DNA of 64,000 nt from the NCBI GenBank assembly GCA_021229015.1, contig CM037789.1:28348702-28412701 (forward strand), in the 5' to 3' direction. The position numbers were made by a program, and so were the translations under genes. How positions within the stretch are numbered: the first letter of the stretch is position 1; every line of letters begins with the position of its first letter. Source of the stretch: Solen grandis (lineage: Eukaryota; Mollusca; Bivalvia; Adapedonta; Solenidae). The notes under the pieces are model-generated. The model was given only the letters and a program-made list of their open reading frames with translations. It made no database searches and was not told the origin of the DNA. Shown piece by piece: positions 46,673-59,432 of the stretch.

Positions 46673-47808
46673 AAAAAAAATTATAACACATACATGTAAA
46701 TTAGTCTTACTTTACATGAACACTGGGTTTATATGTCTTTTTTATCCTTGCAAAAAAAAATAAATTTAGCCTTTTATACCTAAGTACCAAATTTTTTCCA
46801 CTGTACGAGCACTTTTAAAAGGGTGGGGTTAAGGAAAGCCCCTTCCCCCGTGGAATTTTTATGGGGTCCCCCAAAGGGCAGTTTTTAAAATAAATTTTTT
46901 TTCGAAAAAAACGAAAGGGCCCCCCCCCCAACCCCAAACATCCAAATGAGGCACACATGATATAAAAAAAAGAGTCTGTTCCCTCATTTCTGCTTTTTTG
47001 CTTTTAAACCAAAATAAAATTTTACCTTTTATTTCAGTTTCCAAAGCATTAGCCCTTTTTGCAAACAGTGACCCCAAAATTTGGAATTAATTAATTTTTT
47101 AACCCAAATTTGGGTACAATCACAGGAAACCCCGTTGTCCAGGGACAAAACATTTTCAGTTTAAATTTTGTATGAAATTTAACAAAGGGCGATAATCCCA
47201 AAAAATTTTGTGCAGGGGTTTTGGGGTTTTTAAGCAATGCAATTATCCTCTGTGAGATTTATCCACCTATGAGGTTTCAAGGTTTTTGTCTCAAAGTGTG
47301 TGAGTAATGCTTCGGACAAAAATGTTAAATATCAAATTTAAAAAAAGGAACAATAACTCCAACAAGAGTGTTTTTCCTTTTTAACACATGTGTCATATGT
47401 TGTTGCATGTGTTTTAAAAAAAAAATTAAAGCCCCTGTCCCGAGCAGGGCATGATTTTGAATTTAAATTTAAAAGGACTCCCAAAGGGAAAACCATTTAT
47501 GAGGGGAAATAATATGTCAAAAATATAGACATACTCCATATAGAAAAAAAAAACCCGAGGAGTTCTGTTTTCATAATCATTTCATTTTTTGCCTTTTACT
47601 CACTTTTCTATTTATATTTTAATTTTTAAAAATCAATACCTCGAATATTTTTAGGGGGTAAATCCCTTTACCAAAAATTTTTATTTAAAATTTTAAAGGG
47701 GGGGTAACAGACCACCCATTAATTTTTTGGTTTTCTGAAATTTTCCCTACTTGCCCACCAAAATTATGTTTTAATTTCCTTTTTGGGGGCTTGTTTATGA
47801 GTTTTTTT

Positions 47809-47835
47809 CCCCCCCCCCCCCCCCCCCCCCCCCCC
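47809..47835. repeat. Poly-C run of about 27 bases
   Basis: A C homopolymer of this length is implausible in this AT-rich genome and is best read as an artefact of the error-laden tract. A shorter C run lies at 51,950-51,964 and a T-G-C block at 52,490-52,526. Confidence 0.8.
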
Positions 47836-48359
47836 AAAAATAAAAAATTTTAAAAAAAAACAAGGGAGATAAACAAAACAAACCTGGTAAAATTTTTTTT
47901 ACTCAGTCACGCACAATCCCTAGCTCAAAATACTTATAAGAAGTTTCAAGTCAATTCCTTTTTGTTTTCAGGTGTATGTAAATAATTATTTCTCTGGTCA
48001 GAAAATTCCCTTGTAACATTAAAAAAAAAGGGCGATAATTCCCAAAAAAAATTCCATGTAGATTAGGGGGCTTGGAACGCCCCAACCTTCCCACCCATTA
48101 ACCAAATTTTTTTTATTTTTGAGTTTTCAATCAAACCTTTTATATTTTAGTTTTGCTCCCCAAAAAAAAAAGCATGAGACAACGGAAAGTATCCTAAAGT
48201 GTCACCTCGGGTTAAAAAGCAAAGGGGACACAAAAATTTAATTTTTGATTTTCAATTTTGTTTTTTTGGGGCACTTTTTTCCTTCCCTGAATAGACCTGT
48301 GAAGTTAAAAAATTAAAAAGCTTTTTATACTTTTTTTTCGTTATTCTCCGAAAAAATGT

Positions 48360-48510
48360 GACAACAGATGGGCGTTCTTCTATATGGGTACATATTTTGG
48401 GTAATCTTTTGTTTCTTAACCACATAAGAAACCAATTTTAGCCCCCTAAGAAAAAAAAAGATTTTAATGACTTTTAAAAGGGAAAATGTTATCAAATTTT
48501 TCCTACAGTA
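48360..48510. repeat. Distorted copy of the 23,030-23,160 dispersed repeat
   Basis: 'GGGCGTTCTTCTATATGGGT', 'AATCTTTTGTTTCTTAACCA' and 'CACATAAGAAACCAATTTTA' follow the order of 'GACGTTCTCATATATGGATA', 'AATCTTTTGTTCTCTCTAGC' and 'CACATAATAGCCAATTATAG' in the clean copy. The differences are concentrated in homopolymers. Confidence 0.6.
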
Positions 48511-50189
48511 TCTATAAAAGTGACAGTTGAGGCAAAACAACCCTTTAAAAAAAAAAATTTTTCTCCCCTCAAAATAATATTGGGGGGGACAAAAAACCCA
48601 AAAGAAAATTTAAAGGGGCTGGGATTGCAACGGACTCCACCAAAACGCTTGCCATAAAGGTCACGAAGAATCACCCTATAGCGTGGTGGGTTTTTTTTCA
48701 TTTTGGGAAACTTTCGGCCCTAGTATTCGTAGTTTAAGGGAAATTTAAAAGTAAATTAGGATTTGTGAATTTTAATTTAAAAACTTTCATATTTATTAAC
48801 CCCATCCCGCACATTTGTTTTTTAGTAGGGGTTTAAAAGCAATTTTAATAAAAAACTTTTTGCTTGAAAACTAGTTTTTTTTCAAATAAAAATTTTTTAT
48901 TTTGGAAAAAACATGGAAAATAAAAAAAAATTTAAACATGGAAAACCGAGTTTACCTCCACTTTACCAATTTAACAAAAAAGGGGGAATAAGGGTTTTTA
49001 AAGAAAATAGACCAACGATCAAAACCAAACCCAAATGGCAAATGATTGTGTTAACCTTTTACTGCAATGCATGTCAGTGATTGACATTTGTAATTTGAAA
49101 AAACCTTCAGGAATGAAAAAATCACCAAACCCAAAACAGGCCCCATTGGCATTTAAATTTTTGAAAATTTGGGTTTTCCCAATTTTTAATTGGGCCCTTT
49201 TACTAGCAAGCTTTTCTTTTGTTTATAAAATTGTGAACCCCCCAAAACCCAAAGTGGAGTTGAAGCCCGGGTAAGGAAAAATGGCACCCCATTTTTTTCT
49301 TTTCCTTTAAGCTTACAGTCCCCGGGTTTTTGCAAAATGACACTTTGTCCTTTGATGGCAAATAAGTGTGCCCCGGTTAAAAATTTGAAAACCTTCAAAC
49401 CTTTGTTTATCTTGAGCCTGGACTATTTTTGGGATTTTATTATTAATTTTTTGACCTAAAAGTATGATGGACCTTTGTGCAAGCAATCTATTCTTCGCAC
49501 AATACTTCCTCTTTTATAAAAACATTTTTACCATTACTTTGGGAAAAAAAAAAAGATTTGGTTTTTTCAGGTTTGGCCTAACAAGCAAATTGACATTTTT
49601 TTTTTTTATTTATTTTCTTTTTTACGTTTGGGGCTCTGGTATTACCTTGGCTTTTGAACTAGCATAATTTTTTTTTGTAAATTGAAAAGGGTGGAATTTC
49701 AGAAAAAATTTTGTAAACCTTTTACCGGGGATAACTTTCCCTTTAGGGTTTCAATTCTTTTTTATTGATGGGTTTTATGGAATGGGGTTCCCTTTTGTGG
49801 TTTTGAGTCCCCTTTTCCCTTTCAAAATGACTTTTAAAAATCATTTACAAATTGTGCAAGCTTGAAATTTTCCCCCCCAAAAATAATTAGCACTTAAAGG
49901 GGAAAAATTAAAAATTTTTAAACATGGTTTTTAAAAAAAAACCCATCATTCTTGCATATAGACCCAAAAGAGGGGCCCTGAGGGGAGGGTAATAAAGCCC
50001 AATTTTGGGGTATCATAGGGACAAAGTACTGGGTTTTTTTTTTCAAAAAGCATTTTTTTTGTTTCAAAGTCATGGATGATGATCTTTTATAAATATCATC
50101 TTTAAAACCCCTTTTTTCCTTTTTTTAGTTTTAAATACGGACAAAAAAATTTAAATAGGAATTTTTTAAAGACAAAACTCCAAATTAAA

Positions 50190-51170
50190 GCAAAAAAAGA
50201 GTTTTTGATTCTTTTTTTACTGCATTCCCCCCCCAAAGAGACCATCAAAATACAAATTTTTCCCTCTTGATACCTTTTATACTTTTTAGTTATGGCCCGG
50301 GAAAAAAGAATTCCGTTGAAAAATTACAAAAGGGGGAATAATCCAAAATAATTTCAAAAGAGAGTCAAAAATTTTTATCACTTTTTCCCCCTCAATGAAT
50401 CTTTTCAACATATGAAGTTTCAAACAAGATACCTTTTTTTTTATTTCTCCCAGACAAAAATTAAGTAAGAATTTTCAAAGGGCCCTAACTCCAATTTTTA
50501 CCCCAACAAGATTATGGGCACGGGACAAACCCTCAAAGAGACCCACCCCCAAATGAATTTTTATCTTGGGTACCTTTTATTACTTTTTGGTTCTGGTTCC
50601 GGGGCAAAATTAAGTTAAAAAAATTTACAAAGAGCTTTTAAATTTCCCAAAAATTACACAAAAAAGGTTTCGTTTTTTTTGGTCACGCACTCGCCCCCAA
50701 TTTGGGGAAAAAAAAGTTTTACATACGAAGGTTTTATCGAAATTTTTTTTTCGTTTTGGGGAAAATGACCCGGACATAAAAAAATTTTAAAATTTACAAA
50801 GGGAAAAAAAACCCCAAAATTTTTGGACAGAGAATTAAGGTTTTTTTGTCACTGCACTCACTCACCTTAGATCTATCCACAAATGAAGTTTCCCCTTGAT
50901 ACCTTTTTTTAAAATTTTTTTAGTTATGACCCAGATAAAAATTTATATGAAAATTTTAAAAAAGAGCAATAACCCAAAATTATGCAACAAAGACATGTTT
51001 TTTGGTCAAAACAAATCCCCCCCAATTTCTGTCCAAACAGAAATTTTTATATTGAATCCTTTATAAATTTTTGGGGTTAAGGTTCGGATAAAAAAAAAAC
51101 CGACAGATACAACCCGACCGGGCGGCCCCAAAAGACATACAAGAAAGAATCCAATATTCCCCCTTCACAA
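50190..51170. repeat. Distorted tandem repeat array, about 5-6 units
   Basis: Units of about 150-190 bases recur with 'ATGAAGTTTC' or 'ATGAATTTT', 'TTGATACCTTTTAT', 'TTAGTTATGGCCC' and 'AATTTACAAAG'. The array ends in 'CCGACCGGGCGGCCCC' and a CATACAAGAAAG tail. The layout is the core-plus-GACG tail seen elsewhere in the window, but with heavy sequence damage. Confidence 0.5.
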
Positions 51171-54100
51171 CCTTGTTTTTGGGGGGGGTATAATTTAAAA
51201 AAGAAAATTTTTAAAACAAAATATTTCCCCCCAAAAAATTCCATAAATATTTAATAATTATGATAAAAATTTTGATGCTTCAAAAAAAATCTATATTTGA
51301 TTTCTTTGTTGTTTTTTTATTCACTCACCCTATCAGCCCACCAAAATTTAAAGATATAAAATAAAATAAAAAATTTTATCTTTTGTTTTTTTTTTTCTCG
51401 CCCGCCCCAAAAATTTTACTGTCAAGGGGATGCGGGGGAGTGGGAAATTTTTTATCCCCGGGAAAGGGGGAAAGACATGTTTTTTTTTTTTTATGGTTTG
51501 GGGGTTTAAAAAACACAACTACTTTCAACCCTAAAAGGGTTTGGGGTTTTAATCCCCCCGGGGGAAAGGATTTTTCCCTGACCCCAAAATTTTGCAAAGT
51601 ACTTGTCCAACATGGGGACCATTGAAAAGGGGGTTTGTTAAAACAGTTTTTAAAAAATTTTTTCCCAAACAACATAAATTAAAGTTTTAAAAGCAGAATA
51701 AATCAAAATTAATTCCTTTAAAATTTTTTTTCAGAACCACATTTTTTTTCCAACGAAGGTAACCATGTACATTATTTTTGGGGGAAATAAAATCACAAAT
51801 AAACTTTTTTGTAAGGCCCTTTTGCACTGGTTATGAATTGGCAGCTACTACAGAATAATGTGCTATAAGTGAAACTTAATAAATTTTTCCTGAACATGCA
51901 CATACAAGGGGGAGCATGGGAGATAACAATGAAAATATTGATTTTTGCCCCCCCCCCCCCCCCCTTTACTGGGAAAAGGGGTCCTGACCATGGTGTTACT
52001 TTTTGATGATTAATCCTACTGGGAAAAACATTTTTTTGGTTCTACTTTCATTTTGGGGGCAAACCCAAATTTGGGGGGTTTTTTGACTGAAACCCCCAAA
52101 AAAAATAAATGCAAACATCCCTTTTTCTCTGGGTATTTTTTCAAACTGAAATATTTAATAATTTATGTAGATTGTGGAAGTCTAGGGGTACAATGACAGG
52201 TGTTTTTTTTAGTTTAGACGTGGGGGGTAGCGAGAAAAATGACAAAACCCGGTGCAAAACCCCCAAGCTAGTGGCCGGGATACTCGCATATTTCTTTAAT
52301 GCAAGTATTTTACAATAATTTTATCATTATAAAAGATATTTAAACATTTTGGGCCATGTTTTTGATTTTAAAAGCCTACTACTGCAAAATATCTTTATAA
52401 AAAAAAAAAATTACTCTTTTTATATCCAAAACAGCACCCGTTTCGTATCTTGCTGCATCCGATAATAAATTAAAATTTTTTATTTATTTTTTTTTTTTTT
52501 TTTTGGGGGGGGGGGGGGGGCCCCCCTAAAACTTTTGCCCGACATATATGTCATAAATTTTATTTTTATCATTAAATGCGGGCCCAAAGGGCTTCCCCGC
52601 TTTCCCAAAAACTGGGCAAAATTTTTTATCAACAAGAGCATCGCTTTGTTTCGCCCGTCATAAACCAAATCCAGAATATTTTTAAAAAAAAAACTCATTG
52701 TCAAATTTTTCTAGATTTTAATTTTTAAAATTTAAAAATTTTAAAAATATTTAAAAAGATAATAAAAATTAAAAAAACCGTGACCTGTAAATTGATAATA
52801 AAAGCGAAAAAAGAAAAAACAACTTTTAGGGCTCAAAAATGAACACTTTTTGGGAAAAATTAAAATAGAAAATGAAGTTTGCGGTTCCCTTTTTAAAAAA
52901 ACCCAGAAATTTTGGGGATGAACATTTGGCTTAAACAATCACTTCCCCCCTTTTTTATACACAATTTTTTTAAAAACCATTAAATTTTTTGAAAAAGTGG
53001 GTCCCCTTGGGAAAATACAAGCCCATTGGGAAATAAATTTTTTCCCTAAACCTTTTAAAAAAGTAAAATAATTTGCAAGGAAGACAAAATTTTGGGGAAA
53101 TTTTCGAGTTGAAAATCAAAGGGGACTTGTAAATTTTTCAAGTGGGGAAAAAAAATTTAAAATTTTGCCCGAACTTTTTAGGAATGCATTGGCTGCCCTT
53201 TTTTAGGGTTTGTTTTTGCCCCGAAACCCCTAAAAAAAAATTTTCTTTTGGTTTCCATTACAAAGATTTTTAGTAAAAATTGCCGGGGAACCCAATTTTA
53301 AATTTGTAACTGCTCCCGGGGGTCTCAGACAGCCGGTTTTTAATTTCATAAACGCTAAAAATATAACAAAGGTTTTTCTTTTGAAGAAAGTGGAAAAATA
53401 ATTTCCCTGAAAATGAAACCGTGCGGTCTGGGAAATTTTTTTTTGGGCATTGTGTCCGACAATAACAGAAGAAATTTTGTCGGTCAAATAAAAAATTTAG
53501 GAAAATAAACTTGCCAGCCAGGGTACTTCCTTTTAAAAATCACTAGCCCAGGGAATTTAAAATTTTGGGGTGGGCAAGCGGGGGTCCGTTTTTAAAAAAA
53601 AAAAAAAAACCCGGACAAGGGGTGTATAAATTTACAATGTTGGGAAAAATAAATATGGTTGATGGAAACATTAAAAAGCCCACAATATAAATTTAAAATA
53701 TTTGAATTAAAATCTTTTTCCCTGTTTTGACACTGTTTTTCCCCAAAAAAGATTGTTATTTTTATTAAAGAAAATAAGCTGGATAGGTCGTACAATATTG
53801 GGAAATTTGAGAAAAATCTTTCAAATGACAACGCCCCCCCTTTCCTTTGAGCGGGGGTAGTAATGATTTAAAACCCAAGGGTTTGAAATAACAATCTTCT
53901 ATGTTACGGGGAAGCCCAAAGCCCGGACTTGGTTTTTTAAATTTAAAAAAGTGTGATATTAAAAATCAAACCCCGAACTAAGAGGTTCCCAAAAGGGGCC
54001 ATATCAATAAATATAAAGGTATGTCATATTGTTTAACCCAAATTCCCTGAAAACCGTTTATTTCTTTAAAGGAAAGTGTAAGAAGTCGGGCCCTCTTTTA

Positions 54101-54559
54101 ATTTTTGACGTTTTACTTGTCTATGGATTTAAAATAAAAAACTTTTTTCAAGTAAAGTTTTAATGTTAGTGAATTAAAAAATAAACTAAAATTTTTATGC
54201 TACACTGATTGTCCCTTAAAAAACATTTTCCCTTTCCTTGAACACTAGGCCCAAAAAGTAATTCATTGTGTTTGAATATCAGTAAAAGGTTTTTTTGAAG
54301 TTTCGTTTCGTTTTCTTTGAAAAAACCCCCTTTTTAAACGTTAACACACCCTTTTATGCGGCACAGAAGGGATGAATTGCGAAAAGGACCCATTTCGGGG
54401 AAAGGGCCGAAAGAGCGAAATGGGGTTTTTTTTTTTTATTCAAGATTCAAATCAAATATTTTAAATTTTTAACTAAACATATACAAAGTTTTTTGGGTTT
54501 CATATCCAATGATTTTAATAACCCAAAAAACAAAAGTCACATGCCCGGTTTTACGATGG

Positions 54560-54606
54560 GAACTATAAAGAGAGAGAAAGAGAGAGAGAGAGGAGAGAAG
54601 AGAGAG
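54560..54606. repeat. (GA)n microsatellite in error-laden tract
   Basis: An imperfect GA run of about 45 bases. A TA-rich run follows at 55,155-55,190. Confidence 0.7.
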
Positions 54607-55759
54607 TAAAATGTATTTAAACCCCCCCAAGCCAAAAAAAATCAAGTTTTTTAAATAAATATACATTTGTTTTTAGAAAACTTTAAAACAATAATAATGT
54701 TAGGATAAAAAAATGCATACAAAGAACCCAAAGAAATCAACATAGCTATCACAGAACAAAAAAATTTTCAAAAAAATTTTTAGTATCGTAAATAAATCTT
54801 TTTTAAACAATTTTAAATATTCGGTATAACCACGGCTTACTAATGCTAAATGCTAAATCAAAAAACAAAAAAGAGATGTCAAAAAAAAATACACAATTTT
54901 TGTTTTTATTAACAGGAAAAAAGGTATTTTCTAAAAATAAAAGCATGTTTTTAAAAATTTTCCTAAATTTACAAAATTGGTTTTTTTCTTAATTTCCTAA
55001 TATTTAAAAAATTTTTTAAACCATATTTTCAAAAAATTACTACAACGGCCCTTTCATTGCAAAGTTTAAGTAAATTATTTTATAATTGATTAGGTTAAAA
55101 ATTGATTAAATTTTTTCATTTTCTTGAAATTAAAAATATATAAATAATAAAAATAAAATAATATATATAAAATATATATATATATATATTAAAAAGTTTT
55201 AAAAATTGGGGCTAAACTAAAAATAAGTTCTATACTTATTTTTTTTGTAAAAAAGGTTTTTTGGGTTTTTATAATTTTTTTTTGGGGTCAAACCCTGTGA
55301 GTAGGCAAAACCGGGGTTCAAGAGATAAAAAGGGGTCCCCCCCTCGAATTCAGGAGGAGCTGATTTTGAAACCTTGGCCGGACCCCATTTAAAGGGTTTT
55401 AAAAAAAAAGGGTTGCTATAGGCCCCTTCTTGGCATTTATCATAAAAAGGGGGGTTGCAGGATTATTCGGGGGCCCTTTTTGGGAACTGTGACTGGGTTT
55501 AGGAGCATGGGCCCCGGGGTCTAAGGGGGGAAAAACCAAATGTGGCAGCCCTTTTATTTTCTGTTTCAAGTAGACATCCCCAAAAAATGATTTAAAAAGG
55601 GCTAAAAATTGTCCCGGGTGTTAAACCCCTTTAAACAAAAACAAAAATACTGACACCGTTGAAAAATGTTATTAGGTGCCCCCTCGAAAGCTGGAAAGGG
55701 TGCAGGTTCGATAAATGGGCCCCAAAATTTTTAGGGGATAAAAAATACCGTTTTAGCTC

Positions 55760-55960
55760 CCCCTTTTTTTGGCGCTCAGCAATAAAGGGGAAAATTTCAG
55801 GACTTTTTGTGCCCCGGGGTCAGGTTAGTTGAATGGTTTGGGATTATTTTCATGTCTTTTTAAGGCATGATACTGCAGTGTGGCGCACTGGGATCTGTCC
55901 CCCAAATAACATCGTTTTTCTTTAAAAGATTGAGATACTGTCGGACGTTTTAATTTTCCC
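55760..55960 (+). mobile_element. Distorted bivalve SINE-like repeat
   Basis: It contains 'GCGCTCAGCAATAAA', 'TTGAATGGTTTGGG', 'GGCATGATACTGCAGTGTGG' and 'ACTGTCGGACGTTTTAA' in the same order as the cleaner copy at 62,165-62,335. The isolated phrase 'TTTTGCGCTCAGCAATAAA' also appears near 57,471. Confidence 0.5.
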
Positions 55961-56829
55961 CTAAAAAAAAACCCCTTTTGGGGGAATGTAAGGAATTAGG
56001 GTTTTTAGTCAATTTTGTGACCTGCCCTTTCACAAAAAGGGGGGGACAGACAAAATTTTTTATCTAAAGAAATGACCGACAGTGCCTCAAAAAGTAATAT
56101 TCATATATAAAAGTCACATTTTAATGGGTTTTTTTTTTTGCACATTTGGCTAAAATTTCCAAAAAAAAACCCGCTTTGGGGTTTAAAAAACAAATCAGGG
56201 GAGGTAAAGTATTTTTTTTTCATTTTTATAAAGCATTCATTTTAAAAAACGACCTAAAAAGATAAAGAAAAAACTGCCGTTAAAAAAAAAAATATATAGA
56301 AAAAAATATAGAAAAAATCACAGTTTTGGGGAAAATTTTTTTTATACAAATTTTATCCGGGCACAAAGGGGATTTTTGCCTTTTTGTATTTTCAAAGCAT
56401 ATTTGACTTTTTTTTTATCGTTTAAATTTTTAAAAATACAAATTTTAAGTTACCAATTTTTGAATTTAAAAATATTTTTAAAAAAAATCATTTAAATATG
56501 CCGTTAAAAGTATTTAGAAACGAAATCCTCTATTTTTTTAATCATTTTTTTTCAACAAATTATAAGCAAAAAGTGATGTTCTACCAAAGCTCAATTTTCC
56601 TAAAACAAGCATTATGAACCCCCAATTTTTTAATTTATATATCTTTTAGTTAAAAACTAAAGTACTTTTATTCAAATATTTTTAAAAAAACTTCCTTAAA
56701 AAAAAAAAACCCCTGAAACGCCTTTTTAAAAAATTTTTTAAAAGTACCTTAATTCATTTGGCTTTATTTGAGATTTCCGACTCAAAGAAACGCAATTATT
56801 TTGCCCGGGGGTGTTTCACAAGATTTATT

Positions 56830-58408
56830 GGAAGATATTCACGTTCCTGTATTTTTATGTGTCAAATTTTGAAAACAGAGTTCTGATGGTGATATTTATA
56901 TTCAAATATTCCGATATCAATAGAGTAATCAGATACAAACACAGGTCAAAATATGGTTAACTAGATTTGAAAAATAGATACATGTACATGTAGATTTGAA
57001 ACAGGTTCAAAGTCTTACTCTCGACTGAAAAAAAACCTGTCTGTCATAAGTGTCTAGATAATTAGGACTGTGAAATACTGGGTCATCATTGCTGGTAGAT
57101 ACTGATTTCATTTATATAGGACACGACGGCCGTTTAATTGCTCTAATTGTTGACTTTAATAAAGGAGACACAATCTATGTGTGTATATCAGAAGAGTTAC
57201 AGCTTGCAATACAATCTAAAATGAAACACGATATATCTATGTAACTTAAACTACTTTTTCATCATTTTTTTTTTCATTTTATTTTAAATACATTCGTTTC
57301 TTTGTTAAATAATAAGTAATCACGGGCATCACCGTTTAGCAATATCTTTATAGATCTATGTACCAGTCTTGGTGACATCCGCCCCGAAATCGAGTTATCG
57401 TTTGTTCAATCTCCGGCCGCGGTCGCAACATATTAGTCTATAATGTACAACTGGTTTATATACCTCCTGTTTTGCGCTCAGCAATAAAAATATGTGGTAT
57501 CAAGACAAATGTCTTCCAGGCGGTAGTATATTCGTCTTATGCAATGATCCTCAAATGAATTTCTGTCGGCGTAAAATGTAAACCCAAGCAAACAAAGAAA
57601 CAAGCTATCTACTTTCATTTAAAATCAGAAACCCTTAGGTTATATGTCAGTTCATATCGTATTTAAAATTTACGGATGAATAAATTGACTTTTTTCTTCC
57701 AATTTTTGCATTTCTTTGCGTTTTTAAGCTTGTTCTGCGTTAACGATAGGTCAGCTTAATGATTCAACATGTTCAAAATCTGTAGTTTTCTTGTTGTATA
57801 GTTTGAACAATTAAAATAAGGAAGAAAAGTGTTGGTATTTTTTGGATAACAAAATAGTTTTTTCTTCTGTGTAAGTAACCATGATAAACTTTTTACCATG
57901 TCGCTAGCATTGTCCCTGCTGTATTTCACTGTTGTTGATTAACATGTGATCACTTCTTAAATAAAATATTTTTTCACTAAACTATTTTCAAGGATAATGG
58001 AAATTTAACAATCTCTTACAATGTTTCACACAACTACCCACCAATTTAAATGTGCAACAAATGGTTTGTATTTTAAGTCATTGTAATATTCACATTTTGG
58101 CATGATGGTCTCAGTCTTATAAAACGTGAGTGGATATTAATATATTCCATAAACACTGCGACGGAGCATTAGCCAGGAAATGATTCGTTAATAAATGTAC
58201 ATCGCTCTTTAAATATTCGATGGAGACACAATCATGACTACATATACTAGTATAAGGTTCTCTCATTAAATTAGCATCATAAATATCCTTGGCGCTTATC
58301 CTCATTCAACCAAACTCTTTTTGATATTAATCATTTCTTTATATATACATTAAGGACAATATCACAGCCATACATCGGCGAATTAAGTAAGGATATGACC
58401 AGTCGTGC
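56830..58408. other. Normal-quality sequence without recognised gene
   Basis: Sequence quality recovers here. No exon, RNA gene or complete element could be supported, and open frames are at most 62 codons without motifs. Confidence 0.45.
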
Positions 58409-58410
58409 TA

Positions 58411-59430
58411 CGAGGGTCATTCGGAAAGTTCGTAGACAGTGTCTAAAACTTCGACATATGATAAGCAACTCAGAAAAAAACTTTCTTATTATTTAATTTG
58501 ATGTATACTCAATTTGCCTGACAAATTTGAGGTGAATCAAACAATGTTAACTATAAAAACAACAGCGTTTAATACATATATCAACATAACAACGGAGCAA
58601 TTACGACGTTGACTCGACGTCAAAAAATTCTGACGCTAAATCTTTCAAAGTACTCTTTCTTCTATCGATTACATTTCATGTGGCGTTGTACCTACTTACG
58701 GTAAACCTCCTCGTACCACTCTTTTTTTAAATTTAGAAAGTACACTGCGGACTGCCAAACGAATTTTAGAAATGTTATTAAAAACGCTTCCCGCGCAGTT
58801 CCGACTTGAGCCGAGGAAACAGAGCGACGTCCACTGGTGCAACAGCGTCCTCGCAGGCTGGTCGTCCGGATCTCTTGTTGTCAGCAGTAAACTCTCGTCC
58901 TTCGGTAAATCTCTAAAACCACTTGAATACAAGTGTTCTGGAGCATATTTTATACTTCTCTGCCTGTGACATGAAATTCCAGGTTTGCGTAGGTGCATAG
59001 CCTACATTAACACAGTATTTTATCGCAGACGCTGCTCCGTCTTTTGTGACGTCGTCAGTTCCCTTCAAACTTTTTCGATCACTTGACTGCTTTGAATGGT
59101 TCTAACGTAGTGATTTTAACGGTTATGACGTCAAAATTTGGAACATTAGTAGCATATATTTTATATACGGTTGTTTGAATTTCTATGTCATTGTCCACGT
59201 TATTTACAAAAATGCATCACTTTGAATTTAAAAACAAGTGTGCTTTGTTTAGTTATAGAGGCGGGTCGCTATGGTAACGTACCCGATGGGTCGCATTGTC
59301 AAAATTGTTGTTTTTAAACTTAACAAATAATAAAATATACCTTTACCAATGATCAATAAAAAATCATTGCTGTCAGCAGTCTACACAACTATTTTTAAAC
59401 ACTGTCTACGAACCTTCCGAATGACCCTCG
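58411..59430 (-). mobile_element. Mariner-type element, 1,020 bp, internally deleted
   Basis: Terminal inverted repeats begin 'CGAGGGTCATTCGGAAAGTT' on the left, with one mismatch over 31 bases on the right. They are flanked by TA at 58,409-58,410 and 59,431-59,432, the Tc1/mariner target duplication. The interior carries the two ends of a transposase gene on the minus strand but lacks the catalytic middle, so the copy depends on a full-length relative for movement. Confidence 0.88.
58625..59055 (-). pseudogene. Internally deleted mariner transposase
   Basis: Minus-strand reading gives the N-terminal helix-turn-helix region: 'IKYCVNVGYAPTQTW', 'SRTLVFKW', 'RFTEGREF' and 'KRSGRPA' at about 59,030-58,860, with an in-frame TAG after K-W-F. 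It then passes directly to the C-terminal end, 'LFPRLKSELRGKRF' at about 58,825-58,783, and in other frames 'AVRSVLSKFKK', 'WYEEVYRK' and 'KEYFERF'. In intact mariners of this type the DDE catalytic core, roughly 150 residues, lies between K-R-S-G-R-P and the F-P-x-L-K motif. It is absent here, so the gene cannot encode an active enzyme. The junction is compact, consistent with a single internal deletion followed by point decay and frameshifts. Confidence 0.8.
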
Positions 59431-59432
59431 TA

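Larger units (their letters stand above)
36087..56800. other. Error-laden tract with inflated homopolymers
   Basis: From the gap to about 56,800 the text changes abruptly: runs of four to ten A, T, G or C occur every few bases, and dinucleotide variety collapses. Known repeats inside it are recognisable but distorted (for example the Helentron-like end at 41,500-41,812 and the repeat at 48,360-48,510). This indicates poor consensus and not exotic biology. Open frames here are unreliable. Normal sequence resumes between 56,760 and 56,830. Any SLC4 5' exons in this span are unreadable to me. Confidence 0.85.

Noticed and set aside
46859..47077. Minus-strand open frame with coiled-coil-like text (R-A-N-A-L-E-T-E-I-K)
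   Set aside because: It could be an upstream part of the TRIM-like gene, but the sequence is too error-laden and no joining motif was found.
36087..56800. Exotic low-complexity genome region or horizontally acquired segment
   Set aside because: Host repeats are present with homopolymer distortions, and the edge coincides with an N gap. Poor consensus is the simpler explanation.
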